Position numbers and translations under genes: made by a program
Notes under the pieces: generated by a model
The model's input: the letters and a program-made list of their open reading frames with translations, nothing else
What the model was told of the DNA's origin: nothing
The model's database searches: none
Source: Gaeumannomyces sp. JS-464
Taxonomy: Eukaryota; Ascomycota; Sordariomycetes; Magnaporthales; Magnaporthaceae
Direction: 5' to 3'
Length of the DNA: 64,000 nt
Assembly: GCA_002197995.1 (NCBI GenBank)
Contig: NGZR01000001.1
Span: forward strand, 992,001-1,056,000
Part shown: positions 26,642-37,856 of the stretch, piece by piece
Layout of the letters: each line of letters begins with the position of its first letter
Position numbering within the stretch: the stretch's first letter is position 1

Positions 26642-26741
26642 GAGCAGATGGCGTAGTCGGTAAACCGACTACCATCATTACCTGAGACTCTCCGGAGCCC
26701 TCAGATGATGAGTCTGCGAGATCCCCGGTTCGAACCCCGGA
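26642..26741 (+). tRNA. tRNA-like relic with A and B boxes
   Basis: TGGCGTAGTCGG at 26649-26660 fits the pol III A-box consensus exactly, and GGTTCGAACCC at 26727-26737 fits the B box; spacing is tRNA-like. Between them are a perfect 8-bp hairpin (GTAGTCGG/CCGACTAC) and a second arm (CATCAT-CTGAG / CTCAG-ATGATG). No acceptor stem pairs across the ends, and the T stem has a mismatch. This is therefore better read as a tRNA-derived relic or SINE fragment than as a working tRNA; no anticodon can be assigned. Confidence 0.35.
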
Positions 26742-27831
26742 GGCGAAAGACAGAACTGCGGTCCATTCCTGGGGTGTTAGCAAGGCTAGCACCTACGCGC
26801 TTCCTAGCTCTACTGCCCTGCGGGAGGCGGCATCTAGGCGAGTGGTCACGGTGGGGCGATTGAGTGTTGTTGTTTTTTTTTTAACCTTTTTTTTTTCCCT
26901 TCTAGGTTTTAAAATTGGCAAATATGGAGGTTTGTTTTTCCTTCTGCATTTTACAATATAGTACTTGACCGCTTTGTATTTTCCCTCCCAATGCACATTT
27001 TAAGAGAGAGAAAAAAAAATAGCGAAGTGAATGATGACGGCCTGTTAATCCTGGACCGCGTTGTTTAGGAAGCTGCTGCAGTCCCAGGCTATCTGACAGC
27101 ATGCCCACGCACACTTTTGATGCTGCGGCACCTCCCGCTGCCATGTAAGCCCAGACTCGAACAACATGGTCTGTGATTCCTGCCACTAAATGTCAAGCTG
27201 GAACGAGATCCCCCTTGGATGGAGTCGACATGCTTTCTGTTCGGGATCAGATGTTACGGAGTGCCTGGTTGGATTGGATGAACGGAAATACGCACAGAGG
27301 TGCTCAGGTAGCAGCGACGCTCCAAGGGGGTCGTTGGTATCAGCCACAACGCCACACAGCCGGGGGAACATCCGGTCAGCCTCTTCACGTGACATGACGC
27401 ATACTGGAGGTCTTGGCCGAGCGGCGGCGCAGATTCAATTGGATCGCGCCCAGACCCGGCGAGAAATCCCAAGTCGCGTTGCGTGGACCCCATCGACCGC
27501 CGACCCATCCATCCAAGACCGAAACGGCAGCCTCGACTCGACATCGCGCGACAAATCCACCGCCCACTGCCACCCGTCGCCGTTGTCGCTCGGATTACCT
27601 CGTTTGCGAGACACATGCTCGCATTCGGAAGGGGGCTTTTACGATATCCCGCTCTTTCACGCGACCTCCTCCATAATCCATCCCATCATCGACGGGCGTC
27701 TGGACCAGGAAAACCCGCGCCCGGGCGGTAGCAAGTCGCGGGGTGCGACGAGGGGGAGAGTGAGAGAGCAAGCAAGGAGTAATCGCAGGAGAAACCTCGG
27801 GAGGGAGGCGAGCCAATAGCTACCCCTCGAG

Positions 27832-29124
27832 ATGGCGGCGAACGGGGACGCGGTGGCGGCGGCCGCGGCACAGCTGGACAGCATCAAGCCGCCCGAGGGC
27901 GTCATCATTCCTCCGCCCGGCGAGATCCGCGAGGTCATCGAGAAGACGGCTGGCTACGTGGTCCGCGGAGGCCTGGGCATCGAGCAGCGCCTGCGCGAGA
28001 ACCACGGCACCAACCCAAAGTTTGGCTTCGTCGTGAACAGCGACGATCCCTACCATCCGTACTATGAGTGGCGCAAGGCCGAGTACAAGGCCGGCCGCGG
28101 CACCGCCGTCGCGCGGCCGGGCGCGCGGGCGAGGCGGCAAAACAGGCCGAGGCCGTCGAGGTCGAGGACAAGGGCCCGCCGAAGCCGCCCGACTTTGAGT
28201 TCTCGGCCAAGATGCCGCGCATGAACCAAAAGGACGTCGAGGTGCTGCGCCTGACGGCCCTCTTCGTCGCCCGCAACGGCCGCCAGTTCCAGACCCAGCT
28301 GGCCCAGCGCGAGGCCAAGAACCCGCAGTTCCAGTTCCTCATCCCGAACCACACCTTCCACAACTTCTTCCAGCACAGCGTCGACCAGTACGCCGCCATA
28401 CTCAAGGACGGCGGCATGGGCGGCGACGGCTCGCGCGCGCAGGAGGCCCGCGTCGCCGCCCTGCGCCGCAACGTCGAGGACCGCTTCAGCGTGCTCGAGC
28501 GCGCCCGGCAGCGCGCCGTCTACGCCGTCTGGCAGGCGCAGCAGCGCCAGAAGGAGGAGGCGCTCGAGGAGAAGAAGAAGATCGACTTTGCGCGCATTGA
28601 TTGGAACGACTTTGTCGTCGTCGAGACCATCACCTTCTCCGAGGCCGAAGAGTCCATCGCCCTGCCACCCCCCACCACCCTCAACGACATCCAGTACGCC
28701 TCGCTCGAGGAGAAGAAGAACTTTTCCCTCAGCGCCCTGCGCATCGAGGAGGCCTTCCCCTTTGACGACACCAACTACAACGCCCACCCGGCCAAGCCGC
28801 AGCCGGCACAGCCGCAGCCGCAGCAGAATGCACTTGACCTCCCAGTCCATCCTGGGCCGTCCCCGGAGCAGCAACGAGGGTACGCTGGACCCGTCCAGGA
28901 CGAGGAGGAGGTGCGGAGGATACAGGAGCGCGAGCAGGCGCGATCCCGCGTTCAGGAAGCGCAGGCGCATGCTAGGCCAAACGCGGCGTCCGTCAAGATC
29001 AAGGAGAACTACGTCCCTAAAGCAGCCGCCCGCGGCGCCAAGGCGGCAGGACAGATGGCCATCTGCCCGAGGTGTAACGAGCAGGTCCTCATGTCGGAGC
29101 TGGAAGAGCACATGCGAAGTAAGT

Positions 29125-29163
<39 letters not shown>

Positions 29164-29554
29164 AAGGGTGGCTTTCCATCCATCCAACAGAATTCTACGC
29201 GAGACGAACAAGAAAGACTAACCGCGTGACACATTGGCAGTCGAGCTCCTGGACCCGAGGTGGAAGGAGCAAAAGGCAAAGGCCGAGTCGCGCTACGCCA
29301 CGACAAACATGGCGACGGCGGACGCGGCCAACAACCTGAAGCGGCTGGCCAGCCAGCGGACCGACGTCTTCGACAGCATCACGGGCCAGCCGCTGTCCGA
29401 GGAGGAGATGGCGCGGCGCAAAAAGGCCGCCATCAACAGCTACGACGGCAACCCGGACGGCAAGAGCCAGGCCCACATCGCGCACCTGCAGAACGTCAAC
29501 GTCGAGGAGCAGATCCGCGCCATCCAGCAGAAGTTTGGCGAGAGGAAGGATTAA
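27832..29554 (+). CDS. Splicing factor 3A subunit 1 (SF3A1/Prp21 homologue), one frame break
   Basis: U2 snRNP component that acts in prespliceosome assembly. The ATG at 27832 is followed by two SURP modules: VIEKTAGYVVRGG...RLRENHGTNPKFGFV...DPYHPYYEWR (first) and VEVLRLTALFVARNGRQF...FLIPNHTFHNFFQ (second). A charged Arg/Glu helix region, a Pro/Gln linker, the ICPRCNEQV Cys pair, and the conserved end ELLDPRWKEQ...LASQRTDVFD follow. The intron is 29119-29240 (GTAAGT donor, CAG acceptor), phase 1. Between the two SURPs, near 28,108-28,113, the frame must shift from AEYKAGRGTAV into AAGRAGEAAKQ. Total exon length is one base short of a multiple of three, so one missing base explains it; the restored length would be about 533 residues. 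The ubiquitin-like domain of the human protein is not seen. This is an essential gene in studied species, so a consensus error is more likely than decay. Confidence 0.88.
29127..29161 (+). repeat. (GCT)n repeat inside the SF3A1 intron
   Basis: About 11.5 GCT units starting 8 bases after the 5' splice site. It lies wholly in the intron, so length changes would not alter the protein. Confidence 0.9.
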
Positions 29555-30686
29555 GCCTATTCCGTCTGGTTCTCGACTGTCTGTCTGTCTGTCTCACGCC
29601 GAGAGGGCACGCGGCACCTGCTTTCTCTTGAAAGCAAGGCAATGGGAAACGTTGCCCTCTTAAACGGTTCAAACTCGGCAGCGCTACGTCTACGCTTTTT
29701 TTTTTTGAACTATTTTGAACAAAATACCTAGGTGAGGGCAATACCGATTCTTTATCAAGAATACCCAGCTGGGTACAGGGAGGATATAAGCAAGAAGACA
29801 ACCCAGCTCATGCCAACAAAAACAACAGAGTGTCGGTGGCAGCTCGTCTTGTTGTTAATGTCCTTATGTTTATACGGCAAAGGTGCTACTGGGGTTGGGG
29901 CCGAGAAGCAATGAAGGATAAATTGGCGAGTTACACAAGACACGCGGAATAAATGGACAAGGCGCCTCACGGCGCCTTTCCCGCTAGAACTGGTCACTTT
30001 GACTACCTACCTACCTACCTACCTGCTACCTAGATGTTCTGGCTGCAGTTGTCACAAACGGACGGAATATTTCTATTGGGCTTGAATAGGCACTGACTAT
30101 AACGTGCTTCGCTATGCAACTGGCGTGGTATACTCCTGCACACGCCCCCAAGTCCGCGGGCGAGTGACACCATGACAACGAACGACCTCCAGGGTATCTC
30201 GCGCCATGTCATATCCAAAAAGAAACAAAAAAAAAAGAGAAAAACGCTGCAAGTGATGGTCAAACAAGGGCGTGCGATATATAAAAACGTCTGCCTTCTT
30301 CTCTTCGCGTACTCGCTCGACATGTCCCGTTTCCTCTCCATTCCTTTGATCCGCCCGCTTTCGTCTCTTTTAACACACCCTGGCTATATTCCACTTCGTT
30401 TCTCCGCTATAGTCAATCTCAGAGTCTTGTTGCTATACCAATTCTGGCCATGGGGGTGGTGACAGAGCGCTATATAGATATGGGGACTGAAAAAGAAGCT
30501 GACAAACCAAGGTTTCTTGGGGGCCCGACGAGGTCGTCATACCCGGACCTCTCCATCCAACTCGTAGCCCGCCCAACAAAAATGTAGACCGCTGCGACTT
30601 TTCCGGCAGCCGATTCTCCTTTAGCCTCGGACGATTCGTGTCGTCGCCGTGGCATTGCGTCAAGGGTTCCTCCTCACGCAGGTGAC
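29555..30686. other. Convergent intergenic region
   Basis: 3' flanks of SF3A1 and PAN3. It contains a (TACC)n tract at 30,002-30,030 with a CTACCTAG end. No gene is recognised. Confidence 0.65.
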
Positions 30687-33600
30687 CTAGTACCTTTCAC
30701 GGTGAGGCTGATGCGGCGGGTGCCCCTGACTTCTGACCTTGGCAAGATCACTAAAGGCGCTGTTAATGGCCCTTGCGAGATCCTTGTAGCTCACGATAAA
30801 GTCCGTGTCGCTGTCGCGGCTGGTCAGTCGGATCCGCTCGTCGACCCCGGCGTCCAGTTTGGCCAGGCAGCGGAGCATGTGGCCCATGTCCAGCACAGGC
30901 TGCCCCTGCGTGTCGACTTGGTGGAACACGTAGTCGCGGAACAGCTTTATCATGTAGCGGTCCCCGTTCTCGGACCACCGCGGATCCCCCTCAAACTCGA
31001 GGCGCTCGTTAATGACCCCGAGCTTCATCATCAGTCGTGCCGCCCGCCCGTTCTCGACCTCGCGGTAGAGCTCCGAATACAGGGCGTCCGATTGGCGCTG
31101 CTGCTGATCAAAGGCCGTGGCCAGGTGGTGGTTGATGCCGGTGAGGAGGTTATCTACCGACTTGCTCGCCCCCGGCTGCGGCGGGTTCAGCAGCCAAAGG
31201 ACCGTCTCCTTGAGCGCCATGGAGTGGTTTCTGCCCATCTGCTCGACGGCAGTAGCGAGGTTGAGACTGATGGGCAGCGTGTGCGTGGCCAGCGAGACAA
31301 TCACCTTGCCGAACGCGACAAAGTCCTCTTGCTGCAGGTCGGCTAGCGGCTTCGGGTTCTCGTAGTTGACGACATCGAGGATACCACACGCGCTCAGTCG
31401 TATCCGGTTCTTGTCCGTCAGGATGATCTTGCTGAGATCCACACAGCGAGCTGCCAGGTTCGCCGAGTGGATGGCCCGAAGCGCGTTGGAGATCTGCACA
31501 ATGTAGCTCCACAAGATGCTTTCTGTGGCAGGAACCGGGTTACGGAACTGCCCCTTTTGAGCACTCGGGAAGTGATGCTCCGCCAGCGTTTCCGAGAGCG
31601 GGTGGTAGTCCTGGGCAAACATGAGGGAGCTGTCGCCGAACGCCCTGTTTGTGAAGGCGTCATGTAGCGTCACAATGTTTCCGTTGCTGATCTTCTTCCA
31701 CTCCTTGACGGGCCGTAGGATGTTCTCGTTGGACACCTTGAAGCCCTCCAGGCGCCTCAGGCAGTACATCCTGCCCGTTTTGCTCGAGATCGCCTTGTAC
31801 ACCCAGCTCGTGTAGCTGAAGATGCCAGACGTCTTGCGGGCAATCTTGTCAAGTGGGACGAGGGAGTGGTAGTTGGCCAACTGGGGTAGCTGGGTGGCAA
31901 CTTGGACGTGAATTAAAGTCAGCAGGCTTGCAGGATTCCAGGCCCGGCTGTGGCAACTTACGGGGCATGACCTGGAGAGCCGCATGCGACTTTTTCTGTA
32001 TATCCTCCCTCAGTTTTTCGGGCATGAAGAAGTCGTAGGTTGAACGTTGCCATGGCTGCAGATCATCCTTGTAAGGGCCGACTGGAGCATAGAGATGGTA
32101 TTGCTAGCAAACGCTTGCATGTCAGCGGCTAAACCGGGTATTAGACGGGGATGTAGAAGAGCAAAACTTACCGGTTGTAATGGGGCAGTAAACCCAGACT
32201 GGCCGCCAGGGTAGAACGCGCCGCCGTGGTTGACCAGGCCAGCATGGTCATTAGCGTAGGGGTTATACTGCGGCGTGGGCAGGGAGTTGGCTACAGGGCC
32301 CATGGTGAATGGGTCATAGTTGAGTCCGGCGTCCTGGACAGTCGCTTGCCCGTTCGTCCCGATGTCATAGTTCTGGGGAGTAAACTCTCTGATGGAGCCA
32401 ACATTGCTGAAGGCGCTCGGCGTCGTCGTCACCGATGGTATTTCGACCTCTGGCGGATGGGGTGTTACGGAAGGTGTGGCAGCTGGAGAACCTCGTGAGC
32501 TTGAAGCACCGCCCTCGCTCCCTTCGGTTGAGACTGGGTGCCTACCTGGCGCTCGTGGGGTGAAAACAGCGGCGCTGGCAGCGTGAGAGGATGAGAAGGT
32601 CTTTTTAGCGGGTTGCTGTGCCGCGGCAGGGGTAAAGGGAGCCGATTCTACATTCAACGTCTTTTTGGCGGATCTATCTTCGCTGTCAGTATACTGTGGG
32701 AACCAAAGCATCTGTTGCTGTTTATCGTCATAGCCTGGTCCCTCGCAGGATCTGGTCTCCGGCCGAGGATGCTGTGCGAAGGCGGGGGCATATGGAGAAA
32801 GGTGTCGAGATGGGAGTGTAAACGACGAGTGCAGCGCATGGCGGGGCGGCGACACCATATATACCCCCAGTTCTGTAGAAGAAGGGCTGGGCGGTGATGG
32901 AATCTCTGCTTCTGAGCGTGAGATGTGCCTCGATGGCTGACCAGGGGAGCCCGGCCATGGAATTACGCCTCTGGTGGGACGACGTATTATGGGATTGGTG
33001 GACAGGTTGGGAGACCCATCCGCCGCGGCACTTGATGTTGAGCTGCCAGAAGACTCTGCCAACTCGAGAGCAGACTTCGCCACCCGGAAAGCAAAGTGGC
33101 TTATTGACGTTCCATCCCCGAAACCCCGATCAAGAATAGTGCCTCTAACGGGCTCGCGCGCTGGGGGCAAGCGCCTTGGGGTAGTCATCTCATTCGGCGG
33201 GGTCAACTCGGTTGAGCCACTCTGGACGGCTGTGCTTCGCTCAGGGGGTCCCCACCCGTATCTCGGTCCTTGGTTCCAGCTGGGCATTGGGGCCGGCATT
33301 GAGGGCTCGCTGTTGGGAGTGAAGGTTTCACTCGGCGACAGTCGCCAGGCCAAGCTGACAGCGGGCGCCGGCTGGACATTATGAAGGCTGTGTAGCCGTT
33401 CTGGTGTAATCGGCGTGGCTAGGGGTTGACTTTGCGGCGCTGACCCCGGTTTAGGAGTGCGGGCAGGTGTGTTGTGTCGTTGGGCTGAGCCACCCGCAGC
33501 CATTGGCCTTGCTTCCACACAAGGTTTTGGCTTTGGAGATATCGGGGTTGACGCAGTTTCGCGGGGGACCCGAGGACGCTGACCCTCCCTAGGCAAGACA

Positions 33601-34658
33601 GGGACAAGCCGGCGTTTCCCAGGGATCGGCGGGGGTTGTTGCTTTGTGTTGTCCGTCTTCTGCGGCCCGGAGGCTATGCCGGGTGGCATCGAACACCTAT
33701 CTGCCTGTGACGCGCCTTGCCGCGGAACTGAGCTGCTCTGGGGCGAGGGATGGCCGAGCGAGCGAGGCACACTCCCCTTGCTGCCCAGCCCAGCGACTAC
33801 CTCAGCGAACGAGCGAGGCAGCGGAGCCGGGCGCTCTCGCCGGAGGAGAACGGAGCCAGCGGTTCCAATCTGATCCATCTCGCCGAAGAACAATGGTCGT
33901 TTTCAAGTATATTCTAGGCAGATCGTAGGGCTGCTGTCGCGAGAACAATGGCAGTTGGATATTGATATCGGTGGTGGGCGTAGTCGTCCAGGTCTGTGAT
34001 GTCGTATTTCCATGCTCCGCTCTGATCAACGTCGAGGTGGCGTGCGCGTGGCCGTGGCATGCAAAGCGGCTCAATGGCGGCAGGCGTGTCGAGCCATCAG
34101 GTGCGAGCGTTTCGAGGCAGGCAAAGCCGGGCGCATTCGTCGACAACCGTGGGGGCGAGTAAGGGCTGAGGGAACAGGAGCGAAGGGGGACTGATGGGCG
34201 GGGGAAAGTGCTGTGGGAGGTATAGACGCGAGCGTGGAGATAAGGGACCTACGTGTCTGTTTTGGGCGATTTCTTTTGACTGGTCGTGGCTGAAGGCGCA
34301 ACCGGTGTCTTCGTAGCGGCAGTGGCCGTATATAAGGATGTTTCGGCAAAAGGGTGTCTTTGGTATCTGCGCATATGGGAGGACACAGGTCGAGTGGTTA
34401 GCCTGGTGTGTCCTAGCATGCTTTGAGGAAGGACGGCGCGCGGTCTGGCCAGTCGTTTGCGGGGCGGCGACATGTCCAAGGATACTGCTCCCGTCGGCGG
34501 GAGACGAAGGAGGTTGAGCAGCCAGCCAACCGTGGGTGCCGCATGGAGGCCAGGGGGACAGGACAGGAGGACCGGGGAAGCGACGTACCACGGCCTTTCG
34601 GCCTCGGCGAGCCGAGCTGCCGGCGGAAGTCGTTGGAGTTGTAGCGTGTGGTCGCCAT
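30687..34658 (-). CDS. PAN3: PAN2-PAN3 deadenylation complex subunit PAN3
   Basis: Regulatory subunit of the poly(A) nuclease that shortens mRNA tails in the cytoplasm. The start is ATG 34658 (MATTRYNSNDFRRQLGSPRP). The proposed exons are 34658-34589, 34366-34253, 33869 (or 32693)-32172, 32103-31962 and 31900-30687. Features in order: CCCH zinc finger (CRNILIYGHCRYEDTGCAF ending in SHDQ), a PAM2 motif for poly(A)-binding protein (LNVESAPFTP), the conserved QYHLYAPVGPY block, a pseudokinase fold (YKAISSKTGRMYCLRRL), a coiled coil, and the C-terminal knob (GDPRWSENGDRYMIKLFRDY). The zinc finger exon needs removal of one base in the A4 run at 34348-34351 (plus strand) to keep frame. Two acceptors, 33869 and 32693, are both in phase. 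The shorter form (about 686 residues) matches the usual family size; the longer adds 392 residues. The last intron seems to use an AAG acceptor (31901-31961). Confidence 0.88.
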
Positions 34659-36224
34659 GGCGCACAAGGCTGCCCGGCCTGGGCACGGGGTCAATTCAAA
34701 GAAGGCGCTCCCCCTTGACCCGCTCTACGATGCCTTTATCCCCCTCGCTCGTGTCGCGTCAGTATGGGCCGGGACGGAGGGAGCGGCGTGGGTGGGTGCG
34801 GATGTGCAGGCCGGGTTGAGGGGGAGGGAACGCTCGGCAGCAGCAGCGGGTCAGGCGCCGCCCCAGCCCAACGATGGGGGCTCGACGGGCACAGTCGCTG
34901 TTCGTAGCTGCCAGGCGCGAAACCGAGGGGAAAGCGAAGGGCGGCCGAGGGGCGAGGCAGGCACGGGATGGCGAGGGCGGCGCGGCGCGAGGGGAGAGAC
35001 TGGAGACGACAAAGCGGTCGGCGCAAGTGGGGCGGCGGCGGCAACTTGGCCGGTGTCGAGAGCGGGTTTCGCGGCTTACTGGACTCTGGCAAACATTTCC
35101 CATTGTAACCAAGCGTCGGGGGCCGTCATTCGCGAGAATGCCCAGCGTCGCAGCGGCGCCCTGGCGGTTGGTGGCAGGGTCTGGGGGCACGGCGGGCTGC
35201 TGCAGATTTTCACGATAATTGGCAGTGGGCGTCCGCGCTGGCGTGGTGCGGGCGGGACGAGGTTGCCGTCGATTCGACCGTTGCGTCGAAGCCGGAGGCT
35301 TGAGCGCGCGCTGTCCTCACTCAGCCTTGACCACTGGTGGGGCCTGGCGGCCACTTGGGTCGGCCCCCTGCTGCTGATTGCGTGCCGCCCTCGCGCCGAC
35401 GCACGCTCTCAGGCACACGGCAGGCAGCAGTTAGCCGTGTACCCCGACCGCCGCCGCTTTGGGGGAGAATTTGCTGCCCGTCGAGGTACCCGGATGCTGG
35501 ACGATAACAGTGGGCCCTAGGAGTTTCCTAAGCGAGGCGGGCAGGCCAAGCGAAGAGGCAGGCCATCAACCATCGGCTCAGCAAGTGCCTCCCCTCCCCA
35601 CTGCCGCACGACCTGGCCGATCGATCCATCTCGATGCGTTTTCGCTGCTGGCAGATATAACAGAAAACCCACGCAGGTGGCGCCTGGGGACACTCGACCC
35701 GACGCATCCCCTCTGTGGTCACCCGCCACGCAGCGCAGCAAACACAAATACTCCCACAGCGGCTCGGCCCCGTTTGCGCCTCGATCAACGTTGGGCCAAC
35801 GTGGACGAATCAGAGTTTCGCGTGGCAGAGCAGCCCGGATTACACTTTGCACCGGCTGCCCCTGCTTTGTTTGGCCACAGCACCAGGACGGCGCCACCGG
35901 TCCTTTTGCGCAACCCAACGTGCCAGCCTTGATCGTCGACACCACCGCCATCCCCGCCGACACACTCCCTGCAACTCCACCTCGGCTGACGAGCTTGACG
36001 AGGCTCCAGCCCGGTGACATCAGTCGGTCGGTCTTTGTGTGCGGGAGCCCTGCGGAGCTGGAACAAGCTTCGAGACAGCCCCTGTTGCAGCTAGGGCTCA
36101 GCGCTTGTGGTTTTTTATTGTTTTTTTTTTTTTTAATACTTTTTGCTGCTTTGATAAATTTATGTTTTCTCGCCCTCCATCCCCCAGCGCGCCAACGACA
36201 GTTTCCCCTGGCGTATCAGCAACC
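34659..36224. other. Divergent promoter region of PAN3 and the UBX gene
   Basis: GC-rich 1.57-kb spacer between two start codons pointing apart. Many long open frames exist on both strands because of base composition; none has a domain. A T-rich tract (36,112-36,136) lies just before the UBX gene start. Confidence 0.6.
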
Positions 36225-37856
36225 ATGGCGGAAAACGGCGGGGTCGACCTGTCTGGGGCTCTCGGACAGCCAGCAGGAGGCCCTCCAGCAGTACACCATG
36301 ATTACGGACCAAGACGTGAAGGATGCTATCCCAATTCTCCAAAGGTCGCAATGGAATGCCCAAGTATGCTTCAATTGGCCCATTTATCGACAGCGGTCGC
36401 GGATCCCGGATGGCAGGCAGGTGTGCTGACGATGAATGCCACGCTACAGATAGCGATCGCCAAGTTCTTCGACGGCGAGGCCCCGATCCGCTGGCAGCGG
36501 CGATTGCTGAGCGAGAAGCCTACAATTCGATCCCTGTCGTTCCACCAAAATGGCACTGTTCGGTACGAGAGCCTACAAGACAGCCTGGAAGGATACAACG
36601 CTCCGGACGGGCACATCCACCGGACCGAAGCCGCTCCGAGGGTTGTTCCCCAGCCGACGACGACCTACCGTCCACCGTTCCTACTCTCCATCGTCATGGC
36701 GCCATTCAACATCGTATACCGTCTGTCGAGGATCTTGTTCAGGACTGTCTTCCATCTTTTGTCCTTCATCCCCCGTCCCCTGCTGCCGCGGGCGCTCGGC
36801 ACCGCCCTGACCAAGAGCACGTACGGACGACGGCAGCTCATGCCGCGCGACTCGGCTGCTCGATTCAAGCGCGAGATGGAGGAGAATTATGGCGCGCACG
36901 ATCTCCCCTGGTTCGACGGCGGGTCTGCACAGGCGTACGACTTGGCCAAACGCGAACTCAAGGTTCCTGCTGATTGTGCTGCTATCCCCGAGCATGACGA
37001 CACGGACACGTTTGTGCGCGAGGTCCTGCTGGCGCCCGAAGTCGTGGCCTACCTGAAGGATCCATCCAACAATATCATCCTGTGGGGCGGAAACGTGCTC
37101 GACTCGGAGGCTTACCAAGTTGCCAACGAGTACAAGTGCACCATGTTCCCATTTTCCTGCCTTGTGTGCCTGACGCCCAAGGAGGGCAGCGCGCGCATGG
37201 GCACCGTTAAGCGGTCCGTCGGCCCCACGACGGCGGAGCGATTCCTGGCCGGTCTCCGCACTGCTATCGGCAAGCACGCTCCGGATCTGGACGGTGTGCG
37301 GGCGGAGCGCGTCGCGCAGGCAGCCGCTCGTAGCCTGCGGGAGGATCAAGACTCGGCGTACGAGCGGTCGCTGGCTAAGGACCGCGAAAAGGCTAGGCTG
37401 AGGCGTCAACAGGAGGCCGAGGCTGCTGCAGCGGAGAAGCGGGCTTTGGAGGAGGCCGAAGCTGCCGCTCGGCGGGCCGAGGCCAGGAGCCAGTGGAAGG
37501 CGTGGCGTGCGACCATGATCGCGCCGGAGCCACCCGCGGGTGACGGCAAAGAGGTGGTACGGCTCGCGCTCATGATGCCGGAGCACACTGGGGCCGGGAG
37601 GATCGTGCGACGGTTCGCGGCACACTCGACGGTCGAGGAGCTGTACGCATTCGTCGAGTGTTACGGCGTCGAGGGGAGCGAGCAGGCGCCTCTGGAACCG
37701 CCCGCGAACTACAAGCACCAGTACGAGTTCCGCATTGTCTCGGTCATGCCGCGCGAGGTGTACGAGCCCAGCGAGACGGAGACGGTGGGCAAGAAGATTG
37801 GAAGGTCAGGCAACCTGATTGTCGAGGCGACGGTGTTCGACTCTGACGACGAATAA
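36225..37856 (+). CDS. UBX-domain protein of the FAF2/UBXD8 type, one frame break
   Basis: Likely ER-membrane adaptor that brings the Cdc48/p97 ATPase to ubiquitinated proteins in ER-associated degradation. The start is ATG 36225 (MAENGGVDLSG). The N-terminal UBA-like domain reads LSDSQQEALQQYTMITDQDV...IPILQRSQWNAQ, but it is in another frame than the ATG. Removing one G from GGGG at 36255-36258 joins them. The intron 36364-36449 (GTATGC/CAG) leads to IAIAKFFDGEAP. Then come a hydrophobic hairpin (PPFLLSIVMAPFNIVYRL...), a thioredoxin-like UAS domain (FVREVLLAPEVVAYL...FPFSCLVCL), a long Glu/Ala/Arg coiled coil, and a C-terminal UBX domain (VRLALMMPEHTGAGRIVRRF). Stop TAA is at 37854-37856. 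The corrected length is about 514 residues. Divergent from PAN3; it is the last intact gene before the AT-rich block. Confidence 0.85.
   Translation: MAENGGVDLSGALGQPAGGPPAVHHDYGPRREGCYPNSPKVAMECPSMLQLAHLSTAVADPGWQAGVLTMNATLQIAIAKFFDGEAPIRWQRRLLSEKPTIRSLSFHQNGTVRYESLQDSLEGYNAPDGHIHRTEAAPRVVPQPTTTYRPPFLLSIVMAPFNIVYRLSRILFRTVFHLLSFIPRPLLPRALGTALTKSTYGRRQLMPRDSAARFKREMEENYGAHDLPWFDGGSAQAYDLAKRELKVPADCAAIPEHDDTDTFVREVLLAPEVVAYLKDPSNNIILWGGNVLDSEAYQVANEYKCTMFPFSCLVCLTPKEGSARMGTVKRSVGPTTAERFLAGLRTAIGKHAPDLDGVRAERVAQAAARSLREDQDSAYERSLAKDREKARLRRQQEAEAAAAEKRALEEAEAAARRAEARSQWKAWRATMIAPEPPAGDGKEVVRLALMMPEHTGAGRIVRRFAAHSTVEELYAFVECYGVEGSEQAPLEPPANYKHQYEFRIVSVMPREVYEPSETETVGKKIGRSGNLIVEATVFDSDDE

Larger units (their letters stand above)
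23669..27831. other. Divergent intergenic region, 4.2 kb
   Basis: Spacer between the ASH1 start (minus) and the SF3A1 start (plus). It contains poly(A) at 25965-25990, a tRNA-like relic near 26.65-26.74 kb and short A/T tracts near 26.87-27.02 kb. A 209-codon plus-strand frame (27,190-27,819) directly before SF3A1 has no recognisable domain and looks like promoter or leader sequence. Confidence 0.55.

Noticed and set aside
27190..27819. 209-codon frame just upstream of SF3A1
   Set aside because: No domain, no recognisable start context, and it sits where the promoter and leader should be.
36039..36224. Longer start for the UBX protein upstream of 36,225
   Set aside because: The upstream frame runs through a poly-T tract with random residues. 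The family begins close to the UBA-like domain, so ATG 36,225 is preferred.
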